A DNA stretch of 64,000 nt. Source: Macrobrachium rosenbergii. Lineage: Eukaryota; Arthropoda; Malacostraca; Decapoda; Palaemonidae. Made by a program: the position numbers and the translations under genes. The stretch covers positions 62,001 to 126,000 of the forward strand of contig NC_089767.1 in the NCBI RefSeq assembly GCF_040412425.1. Reading direction: 5' to 3'. Below the pieces are notes generated by a model. It was given only the letters and a program-made list of their open reading frames with translations. It was not told the origin of the DNA and searched no databases. Positions 1 to 12,122 of this stretch are shown in pieces; position 1 is the stretch's first letter; every line of letters begins with the position of its first letter.

Positions 1-16
1 GAGAGAGGTGATACAC

Positions 17-18
<2 letters not shown>

Positions 19-84
<66 letters not shown>
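19..84. repeat. (GA)n microsatellite
   Basis: Uninterrupted GA dinucleotide tract of about 66 bp. Its open frames on both strands encode only alternating Arg-Glu or Leu-Ser and are not genes. Confidence 0.97.
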
Positions 85-87
<3 letters not shown>

Positions 88-198
88 AATAGATGTAAGG
101 GTTGTCGTGAGCGAACGTTCATACGCCTCCGTTTCATGAATAAAGATCGTTGGAGCATGTTACGTACACCTTCAAAAAAGTGTTAATTCTGTCCTCGT

Positions 199-714
<516 letters not shown>

Positions 715-862
715 TAATGGGTAATGGAGGTAAAGTAAAAGGTTAAAAAAAGTGGAATGCATCTATGGACCGAAGGGAAGCAGCAAAACCAGTAATGCCT
801 ACAGTACACCACGCGAGGTGCGCTGACGGCACTGCCACCTACTGGAGATATTATACCGTTGA
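715..862 (-). repeat. SINE-like interspersed repeat, partial
   Basis: Shares with 1350-1660 and 6320-6700 the core around TAATGCCTACAGTACACC followed by the G-A-G-G-T-G-C-G-C-T-G-A-C-G-G box (near 795-835). I recall this core as common in decapod intergenic and UTR sequence. The half carrying the LINE-like tail is missing. The strand is assigned so that the tail, when present, is the 3' end. Confidence 0.6.
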
Positions 863-1349
863 ATGGATAACAGAATCCAAGGCTATGATGATGGTATATA
901 TGATACAATGTGTTTTTTCAGTTACACTATATATTGTCTAACATAACAAAATTATTCTCCTGGCTTTTACAAAAAATCCAGACCTGTTTTGTATTTGCTC
1001 TGAAAAAACGGTTTTATCTTTTTTGTAGATTCTTTGGTTTTTGTAGTCTTTTGAGTCTGTATATCTCTCTCCTTTAGTGTTATGTTATGTTACTACAGAA
1101 AATGAAAAGCCTTTAAAACTAGGCCTTTGTGGATAACAGCTCAGTCTCATAACAGAGTCCATTGCTGAACTTAAAGTTGATGAAACGAGTAAATGATCAA
1201 TTGTGTATAAATGAATAGTGAATTTCGCTTAGGCAAATATATCTACATCTCCCTCCGTGTATGTCGTTAAACTACGCGTAAAAATAAAACAAAAATAATA
1301 ATACAAAACACATCATTCCATAATGATAATGGGTAAATATACGGTAAAG

Positions 1350-1660
1350 ACTTTGGAATGGAATATGAAATTGAGGCCAAAGGCCAAGCGCTGGGAGGCA
1401 CCTATGATGAGGTCATTCAGCGCTGGAAAGGAAACTGAGAGGAAGAGGAAGGTTTGAAAGGTTAAGTAACAATTGTTAGGAGAGAGTTAAAGAAAGCAAG
1501 ATGGAATAAAGCGAATATGAACGGAGATACAGCAAAAGAAATGAAAGGGGTTGTAGCTAGGGGCCTAAAGAAGAGACGCTGCAAAGAACCTTCTTAGGTA
1601 ATGCCTACAGTGCACCGCGTGAGTGCACTGACGGAAATACCCCACTACGGGATAGTGATG
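1350..1660 (-). repeat. SINE-like interspersed repeat, near full length
   Basis: Read on the minus strand, it starts with the conserved block at about 1590-1655 (around GTGCACTGTAGGCATTAC and GGTTCTTTGCAGCGTC), continues through a pyrimidine-rich middle, and ends at about 1355-1430 with CGCTGAATGACCTCAT and GCGCTTGGCCTTTGGCC. The tail resembles the 3' end of the LINE at 13.5-19.4 kb, suggesting a LINE/SINE partnership. GGTTCTTTGCAGC is reminiscent of a pol III B box, but I cannot fold a convincing tRNA. Confidence 0.65.
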
Positions 1661-2165
1661 ACTTTGGTCACAATAAAATAGCCATAATGAGAAACGATCG
1701 GTTTAAAAACGTAACTGAACAAGAAACGTGCAAATATTAGAAAGTTAGAATCAACAAAAACATTACATTTAATGTAATTTTAGCATCTCAGCCCTGTAGA
1801 ACAAAACGCCTCTTAACAGTGATACCTATAACAGGGTTAAATAAAAGAGAAAAACGTAAATTTTCCTTAAAACTTGGACCAGACTTTCCTGAACTGACAA
1901 CAGACTTGGCTGTCCCTTGAGAACGGCAATGGGTCACAAAGCGTCCCAGAAATGTGCTCAGGAAATTCAACTTGAATCATTTAATTCTCTGGACAATATT
2001 CACCTTTTTCCTTCCATGACTCTTAAATTCATTCAAGACTTATCAGCCTGTTTACAAGAGATTACATAAAATTTCAGCATTGGCGATTAAACTGCTAGAA
2101 ATGATGAACCAGTTCCTTTCTAACTTTCTAAAAAGGAAATTACAACGATAAAACATTACAAAAGT

Positions 2166-2168
<3 letters not shown>
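1661..2168. other. unassigned intergenic DNA
   Basis: No recognised gene or repeat. A 60-codon minus-strand frame at 1788-1970 has no recognisable motif. Confidence 0.55.

Positions 2169-2230
<62 letters not shown>
2169..2230. repeat. (GA)n microsatellite
   Basis: About 62 bp of pure GA dinucleotide. Confidence 0.97.
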
Positions 2231-2232
<2 letters not shown>

Positions 2233-2511
2233 CTACCACTAGAGTGTTCAAAGCGCTTGTCACAGTTCAGTCATGGAAATGAGAGAGAGGGGCGGGGGTT
2301 AAGAATATAATGTAATGAACACGGATAATCTATCTACAACAGACTCTCTGTCAATTTCCTCCTGATTTACCAAAGACAAGAGAACGTGGAGAGGTCCACT
2401 TACAGCAATCAAGTCATGAATTGAGGCCTTCAATTGCACAGGCAGATTCACTCCACATTCCAGACCTCTCACTGGCATTTGCTTCACAACACCAGCTCTG
2501 TTCTCTTAGTG

Positions 2512-2575
2512 GCACTGGGTCCGATTAGTACTCGGATGGGTGATCACACTGAATATCACATTCCGGTTGCAATCA
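2512..2575 (+). other. 5S rRNA-like fragment (pseudogene or 5S-derived SINE piece)
   Basis: The stretch around TTAGTACTCGGATGGGTGAT (about 2526-2545) matches the 3' half of animal 5S rRNA, covering the internal control region (box C, GGATGGGTGA). The following ACTGAATATCACATT is an imperfect continuation. The 5' half is not recognisable, so this is not a functional 5S gene. It may be the head of a 5S-derived SINE or an isolated pseudogene. Confidence 0.55.
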
Positions 2576-2659
2576 CAAACAGGTTGGAAACAAATCAATG
2601 ACCGGAAGTGGAGAATGAATCTTCGGCAAGTACTGGATAATCGTATGAAGCGCTAGTTT

Positions 2660-2990
2660 GGACGATCAACATGCTGTCGACTTGTAGCCAACAAGTTTGT
2701 GACGTGTGCAATACAATAAAAACAAGTTGTCAACTTGTATTAACCATGTTTGTTACACGGGTAAAACAGACCAAGTTGTCGACTTGTATTCAACATATCT
2801 GTAATGTGTGTGTGCAATAAGAACAAGCCACTGGCTTGCAGCCATGTTTGGGACATGTTTGCAATAATAGCAAGTTGTCGATTTGCAGTCAACATGTTTG
2901 TAACGTGTGCAATGAGAACAAGTTGTCGGCATAATAAACATGTTTGCAACATGTGTGTGATAAGTTGGTGACCTGTTTATAATATGCTGA
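2660..2990. repeat. degenerate minisatellite, ~46-53 bp unit
   Basis: The motif CAAGTTGTCGACTTG, followed by a CAACATGTTTG-like block and a GTGTGCAATA-like block, recurs about six times (starts near 2723, 2772, 2825, 2871, 2919 and 2962) with substitutions and small indels. Short frames across it are not conserved between units. Confidence 0.8.
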
Positions 2991-2999
2991 ATTACAGTG

Positions 3000-3790
3000 T
3001 GGACATAGCCTTAGACTCGAAATCAACTGCACAACAGCAGAAGCAATAATAATATTAGAGGAAAACTGGAGGGGCATTCTGCAATCGAGCCGACACAGCG
3101 ACGGCCATTACGGTGTTGACAACATGTCCCATTAGCCTTGATTCTTCTTTTGCCGGTCCTTTGTGGCCGAAGGGAATCCGATGCTTAGCCAAATCTCACG
3201 TCAGAACCTGCTGTGTGTGTACAGTACACCTCCTCCCTCTCATTGTGGTCGGAGGGAATGGGTCTGTCAATTATTCCATTCGGGTTCCTTTGTGGAATGG
3301 TTCATGTCAGTCGTTTTTAACACAAATTAATAAATAGGTCAGTTGTATATAGTATTCTGCAATAGCTATTTATTCCCACAAGCTGGAAAATCTCTCTCTC
3401 TCTCTCTCTCACGTCTAAAGCTGTAGGCTTTATTGGAGCCACGTTCAAAGAGTATCCCAGGCGATGGGGTAACCATTTTTTCTTACCATTTTAACATTCT
3501 TGTTAAATTCTTTAACAATCTCGATCTATTCTCCCTTTCATTAACCTGAGTCACTTCCCCCAACCTTCCAATACTACCCAGACTCAAATTTCATATATTT
3601 TTCTTCCCCAAATGTCAAAAATGTCCCTTCCGAGATCTTCACTCGTCTTCATGCTGACTCTCGATCATTTTCGTCCGATGTCCCTTTCCCCAACATTGAG
3701 TCCATGAGGATTCTCACTTCGTCGACTCCTACTCTGGTCCGGAAGGAGGGAAGGAAGGATCCTAACAGGAATTTTGTCCTTCAGGAACTC
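3000..3790. other. unassigned intergenic DNA
   Basis: No supported gene. Contains a short CT tract at about 3391-3410. Confidence 0.5.
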
Positions 3791-3794
3791 AATA

Positions 3795-4185
3795 CATAAA
3801 AGTTAATTTGCCCTCTGAAAAACTTCCAGTTTTCTATGCGACACTGCGAAGTTTTAGTGGCCCTTTTCAAACGAAATTAACATGAATACTTATAAAATCA
3901 ATATTATTGTGTTGATTAACTTGTAAACGAACGTCCACCAGAGAAATTACCCAAAAGGCAGTAGGTCCTTTATTTACCCTATGGAAAACTCCCACAATTC
4001 TATGCGATTTTGTGAGGTCTGAGTTCCCCTCTTCTGACAACATGAACATCAATACTAATTACAAAAGACAAGAGAATTTTATTGTGTCGATGTCAACTGA
4101 GAATGAACGCCCAGCAGAGGCACTACTCAAAAGTTAATTACCCTCTGAAAAACTTCGTTATTTTCTGTCGCTCTGTGAGCAATAC
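3795..4185. repeat. diverged tandem repeat, ~165-170 bp unit
   Basis: A block containing CCCTCTGAAAAACTTC, a TTTTCTATGCGA-like segment and, further on, a GAACGYCCASCAGAG-like segment recurs at about 3797, 3967 and 4128, giving 2.3 diverged copies. Confidence 0.65.
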
Positions 4186-4192
4186 CATTCAC

Positions 4193-4310
4193 TAAAAACT
4201 GAATCTTATGCAGACAAGGAGAAAGTTTTTTCTCTCTCTCTTCAAAAATTAAATCTTAAGCAGACAAGGAAAAATTTCATTCCTTCTCTCTCTCTCTCCT
4301 GGGAGAGCAA
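4193..4310. repeat. two-copy ~60 bp direct repeat with CT tracts
   Basis: TCTTATGCAGACAAGGA and TCTTAAGCAGACAAGGA occur about 60 bp apart, each followed by T-rich and CT-rich sequence. Confidence 0.7.
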
Positions 4311-4577
4311 ATCTGCTCTGGAGGAAATCACCTGAAAGGAACGACACCAAGAATCATTTTCGGAAATACGATTTGAATCCAAGGAGGAGCATCTAATCCT
4401 TTTTCCGGGGATTTAAATCCGAATCCGGTTGGTCCCTCTCTCTCTCTCTCTCCTTCCCTCAACCCTTTCAACAGAGACACCACCTAACACCTTCACCCTC
4501 CTCCTCCTTCCCTGCTCCTCACCATGGAGATAGATTTTTTTATTGTTAGTTTTATTAAACATCATTGTTAACCAGAC

Positions 4578-4772
4578 ACTTATTTGCCTTCAACAATAAG
4601 TTTGTTTACTTTTTATTTTTGTTTAAATCTTTATTTTTACTGAACGTTGCTCTCAGCAGAAAACTTATTTGCCTTCAACAATAAGTTTGTTTACTTTTTA
4701 TTTTTGTTTAAATCTTTATTTTTACTGAACGTTGCTCTCAGCAGAAAACTTATTTGCCTTCAACAATAAGTT
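4578..4772. repeat. tandem repeat, 85 bp unit, 2.3 copies
   Basis: ACTTATTTGCCTTCAACAAT starts at 4578, 4663 and 4748, an exact 85 bp period. The first two units are nearly identical, so the duplication looks recent. Confidence 0.93.
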
Positions 4773-5694
4773 TATTTTTAATTTCATTCTGTTTATTGCA
4801 ACGTCTTTTGAACAGTAGCTGGTGAAGAATCACCTCAATTAATGGACCTCAAGTTATCAGACTTCTGTACTTACCAGATACCAAATCATGTTATTTTTCC
4901 CTATGCTGCAATTTTAGGCGTCTTTTTTTATTACATCATTCACATTCAATATTAAGTGTAAAGTAGAGTTTAGTTCAGGTCAGGAACTGCGTTGACTGGC
5001 TGTCAGCTGTAACATATCAAGAAAATATCCAAGTGCAGGCTATGCTATGGTATCACTATAGGGTCTTTGTTACTTTGCGGACTTTAGTGGCCAAAACATC
5101 AAAGTGTCTGCTAAATGAACGTACTGCTCTATTCTAAAATATTTCACACAAATATAAAGACTATTTGTTGTGGAGAAAATCAGACACAAAATACATAACT
5201 ATTGATAACTTGTGTCCTTCCGACCTTGGGACTTATAAAGGGATTAAAGTAATTGTTCTCAGGAATGACTTTCGCACTACATACTTTCACGAATTTGAAG
5301 ATCAATTGTGATTTCATTTTTTAGTTGTTTTCGAGTAATCTGAAAATAAATCAAATATTCTAGGAAACTTTGATGAACAATAAACAGTCAAGCGGATAAA
5401 ATTCTTAGCTTCCAGTGATTAAAAAAGATTTATTAGATTACAAACACTGAGCAATTAAATGATTGGCTTAAAAATTATGCTTTTTTTATATTCAACATTA
5501 ATCAGTTTTCTCTTGGGGGCGGTGGGTGGCCTCCAGATACATGACAACACAGCAGTCACCGTCTCATTCATACTTAAACTGTCGAGTTTTGGATGAACCC
5601 CAAATACAGCATAACTTCTACGATATTGATTATCACTCAAGACTCATCAACAGCACGTCGAACTTTATTGTATGTACTGTGGTGTGTATGTATG

Positions 5695-5697
<3 letters not shown>
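4773..5697. other. unassigned intergenic DNA
   Basis: AT-rich, with no recognised gene, RNA or repeat family. Confidence 0.5.
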
Positions 5698-5758
<61 letters not shown>

Positions 5759-5784
5759 CAGAGAGAGAGAGAGAGAGAGAGAGA
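5698..5784. repeat. compound (TA)n/(GA)n microsatellite
   Basis: TA tract to about 5754, then ACATACA, then a GA tract from 5760. Predicted frames here are artefacts. Confidence 0.95.
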
Positions 5785-6319
5785 ATCAAAACCAACCAAC
5801 ATTAATTCCTCCTCCAGTCATCTCGTCCCCTTCGCTCATTCCATCAGTTATCAAATTCCAAAAGTTTGTTTGATCAAATACCAACGGACTTTCTACTTCC
5901 TCTGGCCCTCGGCGCCTTGCCCTAAAATTCTGTCCTCCAATCTTAGCAAAGGAATTTTTCTAAGAGGTCTTTCTTAAATTGCAACGTTATTTTTCAGACC
6001 GACTTCCAAGAGGAACAATCCTTCCTTCCTTCCTTCCTTCCGGTGCTGGAGACCCTTTCAAACCGTCTACATTTACATCACTCCAGTGATACTACAAATG
6101 GGTCTTCCTACAAACTCGTATGTAGAATGCGCGAAAACTGTATCTTGCAGAGGCTACTGTAGCCTACACAGAATCAAGGTCATTCATTATAATGTTCTAT
6201 TTCAAGTCAAAAGGGCTGACGTGTGTCATGTCATGTCATGTCATGCCTTCACTGAACCCACAAGATTCTACTTCGAAGAACGACAGAGTTCAAACTTATT
6301 CAGAAGTTTTTTTTATTTG

Positions 6320-6700
6320 ATTTTATGAAGCTCAGGCTGTCAAGCCAAGCACTGAAGGCCACTTTAGGCCATACAACACTTAAGACAGTGGAGAGAGGGA
6401 GTTGGAGTGGCTGGACAGCAAGGTAGAGAGACCCAGAAAATGAAGGAGATGAAGGACAAGGATCTAAAGGTGGAACTGGAAGAAAACTCAACAGCTGCAC
6501 TAAGAAGTAACAGTTGAAGACAGGCAACTGAAAAAAGGAAGTGGGAATGGAGGTCAAGTAAAAGGTTAATTAAAAGAAGTGGGTGCAGGAGCAAGGGGCC
6601 TGAGGAAGGGACGCTGCAAACACCCTTCAGTCAGTAGTGCCTGCCTGCAGTGCACCACGTGAAGAGCCCTGAGAGCACTAGGCCCCCTTCCCTCAGTGCA
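6320..6700 (-). repeat. SINE-like interspersed repeat, diverged copy
   Basis: Same layout as 1350-1660. The LINE-like tail is at about 6335-6365 (AGCCAAGCACTGAAGGCC on the plus strand). The head is at about 6600-6690 (GGGACGCTGCAAACACC, then CTGCAGTGCACCACGTGA). The middle is diverged and longer. Confidence 0.6.
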
Positions 6701-6770
6701 TCCTTGACTTAGTAAAAGTATCATTCATAACCGCAGTCATCATACGACGGCAAAAACTCTGATAATTTCT

Positions 6771-7138
6771 AAAAAAAAAAAAAAAAAAAAAAAATAGAAA
6801 CAAAGCAGTTTTCCGAGTAAATATCTTTTAAGTGTTTCTGAATCTAATCTCATCGCTGGGAATCTCATTATAAATTTTGGTCTCTAAATTCCATACGAAC
6901 TCCCATGATATTCATAAAGGTCAGACCTCCGTCAGGAGGAAAGCTTGTGAAAGAAGAAGAAGAAGAAGAAGAAGAAGAAGAAGAAGAAGAACTGGTGCCA
7001 AGGGAGGTGAGACAAAATCTGTGGTTCGAAAGTTTGGTTTGAATAAAAATGAGACAGCGATAAGAAAGTTCCTTATCGTTAGCCTTCTTAACAAGAAGAA
7101 GAAAAAGAAGAAGAAGAAGAAGAAGAAGAAGAAGAATG
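6771..7138. repeat. poly(A) run and two (GAA)n tracts
   Basis: Homopurine-biased region: a 24 bp A run near 6771-6794, (GAA)n at about 6953-6990, and (GAA)n at about 7092-7136. The apparent 93-residue frame is Arg/Lys repeat translation, not a gene. Confidence 0.9.
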
Positions 7139-7461
7139 TGATTAAACCTTTTAAGTGAGGAAATATCTATCGTTTGTCCTCCAGATCTATTTTAAAATCG
7201 GTGGAACAGAATGAAAAATAAATTATTGAATTGTTTATGTCCAGTGCTTTATGCTATTATCCAGCATTTGCAAAGGGTTCCTTACCCTCTTAAGAATCGT
7301 CTTGTTGTTGTCGACTCGTCAGTGGTATGTGTGCGACAAGTTGCCAACGTGTGCTGATGCAAGTTTTAGAAGATTGCTGTTAATGTGACCGTAGGCGGGA
7401 TCTGTCTAACGACACACACACACAACAACAAAAGTCGCTGTAAATAAACCCTTCCTTCACC

Positions 7462-7530
7462 TTCTTCTTCTTCTTCTTCTTCTTCTTCTTCTTCTTCTTC
7501 TTCTTCTTCTTCTTCTTCTTCTTCTTCTTC
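7462..7530. repeat. (CTT)n microsatellite
   Basis: About 69 bp of pure CTT trinucleotide, the complement of the GAA tracts 400-500 bp upstream. Confidence 0.95.
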
Positions 7531-7662
7531 AAGCGGACGTCGACGTCACTTCCAAGGATTCGGCCACAAAAATGGTCAACTAAAAGAAGGAAAACGAAGT
7601 GTCTACAACAAACAAGTCTTCGTGTTTGTTTGTTTGTTTACAGAATACGGTTCGTCAGGCAT

Positions 7663-7664
<2 letters not shown>

Positions 7665-7728
<64 letters not shown>

Positions 7729-7811
7729 ATTTCATTCGCTTTTAAAAAGTTTAAAATGTAGGGGAAGAGAGGAAGAAACAGATGGAACTTCGCTTTTCGA
7801 AAATATACAAT

Positions 7812-7864
<53 letters not shown>

Positions 7865-7897
7865 ATTTCGTTCGCTTTTCGAAAGTGTTAAATCTGG

Positions 7898-7977
<80 letters not shown>

Positions 7978-8006
7978 ATTTCGTTCGCTTTTCGAAAGTG
8001 TTAAAT

Positions 8007-8068
<62 letters not shown>
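7665..8068. repeat. composite repeat of (GA)n blocks separated by a conserved spacer
   Basis: Four GA tracts (about 7665-7724, 7813-7861, 7904-7974, 8009-8068) are separated by spacers sharing the sequence TTCGCTTTTCGAAA and the AATAATTTCGTTCG or AATTATTTCATTCG start. It therefore behaves as a higher-order tandem repeat whose unit is (GA)n plus about 35-85 bp. Long Leu-Ser and Arg-Glu frames across it are artefacts. Confidence 0.85.
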
Positions 8069-8069
<1 letters not shown>

Positions 8070-8510
8070 GATGCCATATTTAATCTAAATATAAAACGAT
8101 CATCCATAAGTCTCGTTCATTCAGTCACTATAATCGGTCAGAGCATTTCAGCCTAAATAAATCATATCACAAATCTACGGTAAGTTTGCTGTACAAAAAA
8201 TAAACCTTATAGATTATGAAAGCAATTTCCCCATAACGCTTTCACACGATTAAATAAAAGCCATTATTTCATTGAGGGTCAATCTGTCTATACTGGATCT
8301 GGTTTTAATCTCTTTCAGAACTAAAAGAGATTTTATTTATACATCCCGTTTCTTTTATTTATGCAGAATAAATGTGTCACCTGAAAGTACATAAATGTGA
8401 TTGATGGGTGTTTGGGAATATGATTTGACGCTGGTGATTTGTCAATAACAGATAGTGTGTTGATCTTCATTTATGTGAAAAAAGGGTTCTCTCTCTCTCC
8501 TATGTTTTGT

Positions 8511-8512
<2 letters not shown>

Positions 8513-8579
<67 letters not shown>
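8513..8579. repeat. compound (CT)n/(TA)n microsatellite
   Basis: CT tract to 8550 then TA tract to 8579, directly abutting the first satellite unit. Confidence 0.95.
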
Positions 8580-8584
<5 letters not shown>

Positions 8585-11500
8585 TTTTTTATCACACCGT
8601 GATTTATATACAATCATGAAGCTACAAATGTCGTTTAATATCAAATTCACGCTACCTCGAGAGTATCTCCGATGGAGAATTATCACCGAAGGAATTTATA
8701 TAAGTGATAAATGAACAGGTACCACTGGGATTCGCGAACCCTTGACATGGACCCATTCAACGACTCCAGTGGACGCTACCACCGCGCCATCAAGAGAGGT
8801 ATAAATCATTACCGAGTCTGCTGTACTGTTTTTTCCCGTCGTGAGCGGGGAAATTGTACTTAGCCTCGGCAATGACCCACCTCCGCCATGATAGTTCGTT
8901 GGTACGTTTGGAACACGCAGCTCTTATTATGAAATTTTTTTATCACACCGTGATTTATATACAATCATGAAGCTACAAATGTCGTTTAATATCAAATTCA
9001 CGCTACCTCGAGAGTATCTCCGATGGAGAATTATCACCGAAGGGGAATTTATATAAGTGATAAATGAACAGGTACCACTGGGACGCGAACCCTTGACATG
9101 GACCCATTCAACGACTCCAGTGGACGCTACCACCGCGCCATCAAGAGAGATATAAATCATTACCGAGTCTGCTGTACTGTTTTTCCGTCGTGAGCGGGGA
9201 AATTGTACTTAGCCTCGGCAATGACCCACCTCCGCCATGATAGTTCGTTGGTACGTTTGGAACACGCAGCTCTTATTATGAAATTTTTTTATCACACCGT
9301 GATTTATATACAATCATGAAGCTACAAATGTCGTTTAATATCAAATTCACGCTACCTCGAGTATCTCCGATGGAGAATTATCACCGAAGGGGAATTTATA
9401 TAAGTGATAAATGAACAGGTACCACTGGGACGCGAACCCTTGACATGGACCCATTCAACGACTCCAGTGGACGCTACCACCACGCCATCAAGAGAGGTAT
9501 AAATCATTACCGAGTCTGCTGTACTGTTTTTTCCCGTCGTGAGCGGGAAATTGTACTTAGCCTCGCAATGACCCACCTCCGCCATGATAGTTCGTTGGTA
9601 CGTTTGGAACACGCAGCTCTTATTATGAAATTTTTTTATCACACCGTGATTTATATACAATCATGAAGCTACAAATGTCGTTTAATATCAAATTCACGCT
9701 ACCTCGAGTATCTCGATGGAGAATTATCACCGAAGGGGAATTTATATAAGTGATAAATGAACAGGTACCACTGGGACGCGAACCCTTGACATGGACCCAT
9801 TCAACGACTCCAGTGGACGCTACCACCGCGCCATCAAGAGAGGTATAAATCATTACCGAGTCTGCTGTACTGTTTTTTCCCGTCGTGAGCGGGGAAATTG
9901 TACTTAGCCTCGGCAATGACCCACCTCCGCCATGATAGTTCGTTGGTACGTTTGGAACACGCAGCTCTTATTATGAAATTTTTTTTATCACACCGTGATT
10001 TATATACAATCATGAAGCTACAAATGTCGTTTAATATCAAATTCACGCTACCTCGAGAGTATCTCCGATGGAGAATTATCACCGAAGGGGAATTTATATA
10101 AGTGATAAATGAACAGGTACCACTGGGACGCGAACCCTGACATGGACCCATTCAACGACTCAGTGGACGCTACCACCGCGCCATCAAGAGAGGTATAAAT
10201 CATTACCGAGTCTGCTGTACTGTTTTTCCCGTCGTGAGCGGGAAATTGTACTAGCCTCGGCAATGACCCACCTCCGCCATGATAGTTCGTTGGTACGTTT
10301 GGAACACGCAGCTCTTATTATGAAATTTTTTTATCACACCGTGATTTATATACAATCATGAAGCTACAAATGTCGTTTAATATCAAATTCACGCTACCTC
10401 GAGTATCTCGATGGAGAATTATCACCGAAGGGGAATTTATATAAGTGATAAATGAACAGGTACCACTGGGACGCGAACCCTGACATGGACCCATTCAACG
10501 ACTCAGTGGACGCTACCACCGCGCCATCAAGAGAGGTATAAATCATTACCGAGTCTGCTGTACTGTTTTTTCCCGTCGTGAGCGGGGAAATTGTACTTAG
10601 CCTCGGCAATGACCCACCTCCGCCATGATAGTTCGTTGGTACGTTTGGAACACGCAGCTCTTATTATGAAATTTTTTTTTATCACACCGTGATTTATATA
10701 CAATCATGAAGCTACAAATGTCGTTTAATATCAAATTCACGCTACCTCGAGAGTATCTCCGATGGAGAATTATCACCGAAGGGGAATTTATATAAGTGAT
10801 AAATGAACAGGTACCACTGGGACGCGAACCCTTGACATGGACCCATTCAACGACTCCAGTGGACGCTACCACCGCGCCATCAAGAGAGGTATAAATCATT
10901 ACCGAGTCTGCTGTACTGTTTTTTCCCGTCGTGAGCGGGGAAATTGTACTTAGCCTCGGCAATGACCCACCTCCGCCATGATAGTTCGTTGGTACGTTTG
11001 GAACACGCAGCTCTTATTATGAAATTTTTTTTATCACACCGTGATTTATATACAATCATGAAGCTACAAATGTCGTTTAATATCAAATTCACACTACCTC
11101 GAGAGTATCTCCGATGGAGAATTATCACCAAGGAATTTATATAAGTGATAAATGAACAGGTACCACTGGGACGCGAACCCTGACATGGACCCATTCAACG
11201 ACTCCAGTGGACGCTACCACCGCGCCATCAAGAGAGGTATAAATCATTACCGAGTCTGCTGTACTGTTTTTTCCCCGTCGTGAGCGGGAAATTGTACTTA
11301 GCCTCGGCAATGACCCACCTCCGCCATGATAGTTCGTTGGTACGCGTTTGGAACACGCAGCTCTTTATTATGAAGTTTTTTTTATCACACCGTGATTTAT
11401 ATACAATCATGAAGCTATAAATGTCGTTTAATATCAAATTCACGCTACCTCGAGTATCTCCGATGGAGAATTATCACCGAAGGGGAATTTATATAAGTGA

Positions 11501-12030
11501 TAAATGAACAGGTACCACTGGGACGCGAACCCTTGACATGGACCCATTCAACGACTCCAGTGGACGCTACCACCGCCATCAAGAGAGGTATAAATCATTA
11601 CGAGTCTGCTGTACTGTTTTTTCCCGTCGTGAGCGGGAAATTGTACTTAGCCTCGGCAATGACCCACCTCCGCCATGATAGTTCGTTGGTACGTTTGGAA
11701 CACGCAGCTCTTATTATGAAATTTTTTTATCACACCGTGATTTATATACAATCATGAAGCTACAAATGTCGTTTAATATCAAATTCACGCTACCTCGAGA
11801 GTATCTCCGATGGAGAATTATCACCGAAGGGGAATTTATATAAGTGATAAATGAACAGGTACCACTGGGACGCGAACCCTGACATGGACCCATTCAACGA
11901 CTCCAGTGGACGCTACCACCACCGCGCCATCAAGAGGGTATAAATCATTACCGAGTCTGCTGTACTGTTTTTTCCGTCGTGAGCGGGAAATTGTACTTAG
12001 CCTCGGCAATGACCCACCTCCGCCATGATA
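8580..12030 (-). repeat. ~350 bp satellite array, ten copies, tRNA-like boxes in each unit
   Basis: The marker ATCACACCGTGATTTATATA occurs at 8591, 8942, 9291, 9638, 9987, 10333, 10681, 11033, 11384 and 11729, a period of 345-352 bp. Units are highly similar and differ mainly by single-base indels. On the minus strand each unit contains GGCGCGGTGGTAGCGTCCAC and, about 35 bp later, GGTTCGCGTCCCAG. This order and spacing resembles pol III A and B boxes of a tRNA or tRNA-derived SINE (the B box is one base from GGTTCGANTCC). I cannot pair a complete acceptor stem, so a functional tRNA gene is not supported. The repeated minus-strand frame of about 70-120 residues is disrupted differently in each unit by indels and is not treated as coding. 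Confidence 0.93.
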
Positions 12031-12038
12031 GCTTCATG

Positions 12039-12040
<2 letters not shown>

Positions 12041-12119
<79 letters not shown>
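12041..12119. repeat. (TA)n microsatellite at the array end
   Basis: Pure TA tract immediately after the truncated last satellite unit. Confidence 0.95.

Positions 12120-12122
<3 letters not shown>

Noticed and set aside
7622..8107. Arg-Glu and Leu-Ser repeat proteins
   Set aside because: Pure translation of (GA)n/(CT)n; both strands are open equally and there are no non-repeat domains.
8700..8800. Functional tRNA genes in the satellite
   Set aside because: The A- and B-box-like words are present but I cannot pair an acceptor stem or place an anticodon arm.
8927..11443. Recurring minus-strand frame (DGAVVASTGVVEWVHVKGSR family) suggesting a tandem gene array
   Set aside because: It follows the satellite unit and is broken at different places in each copy by one-base indels, with no selection for frame. 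The segment is the tRNA-like region, not protein.
8580..12030. CRISPR-like array
   Set aside because: Units are contiguous ~350 bp tandem repeats without unique spacers, and the DNA is eukaryotic.
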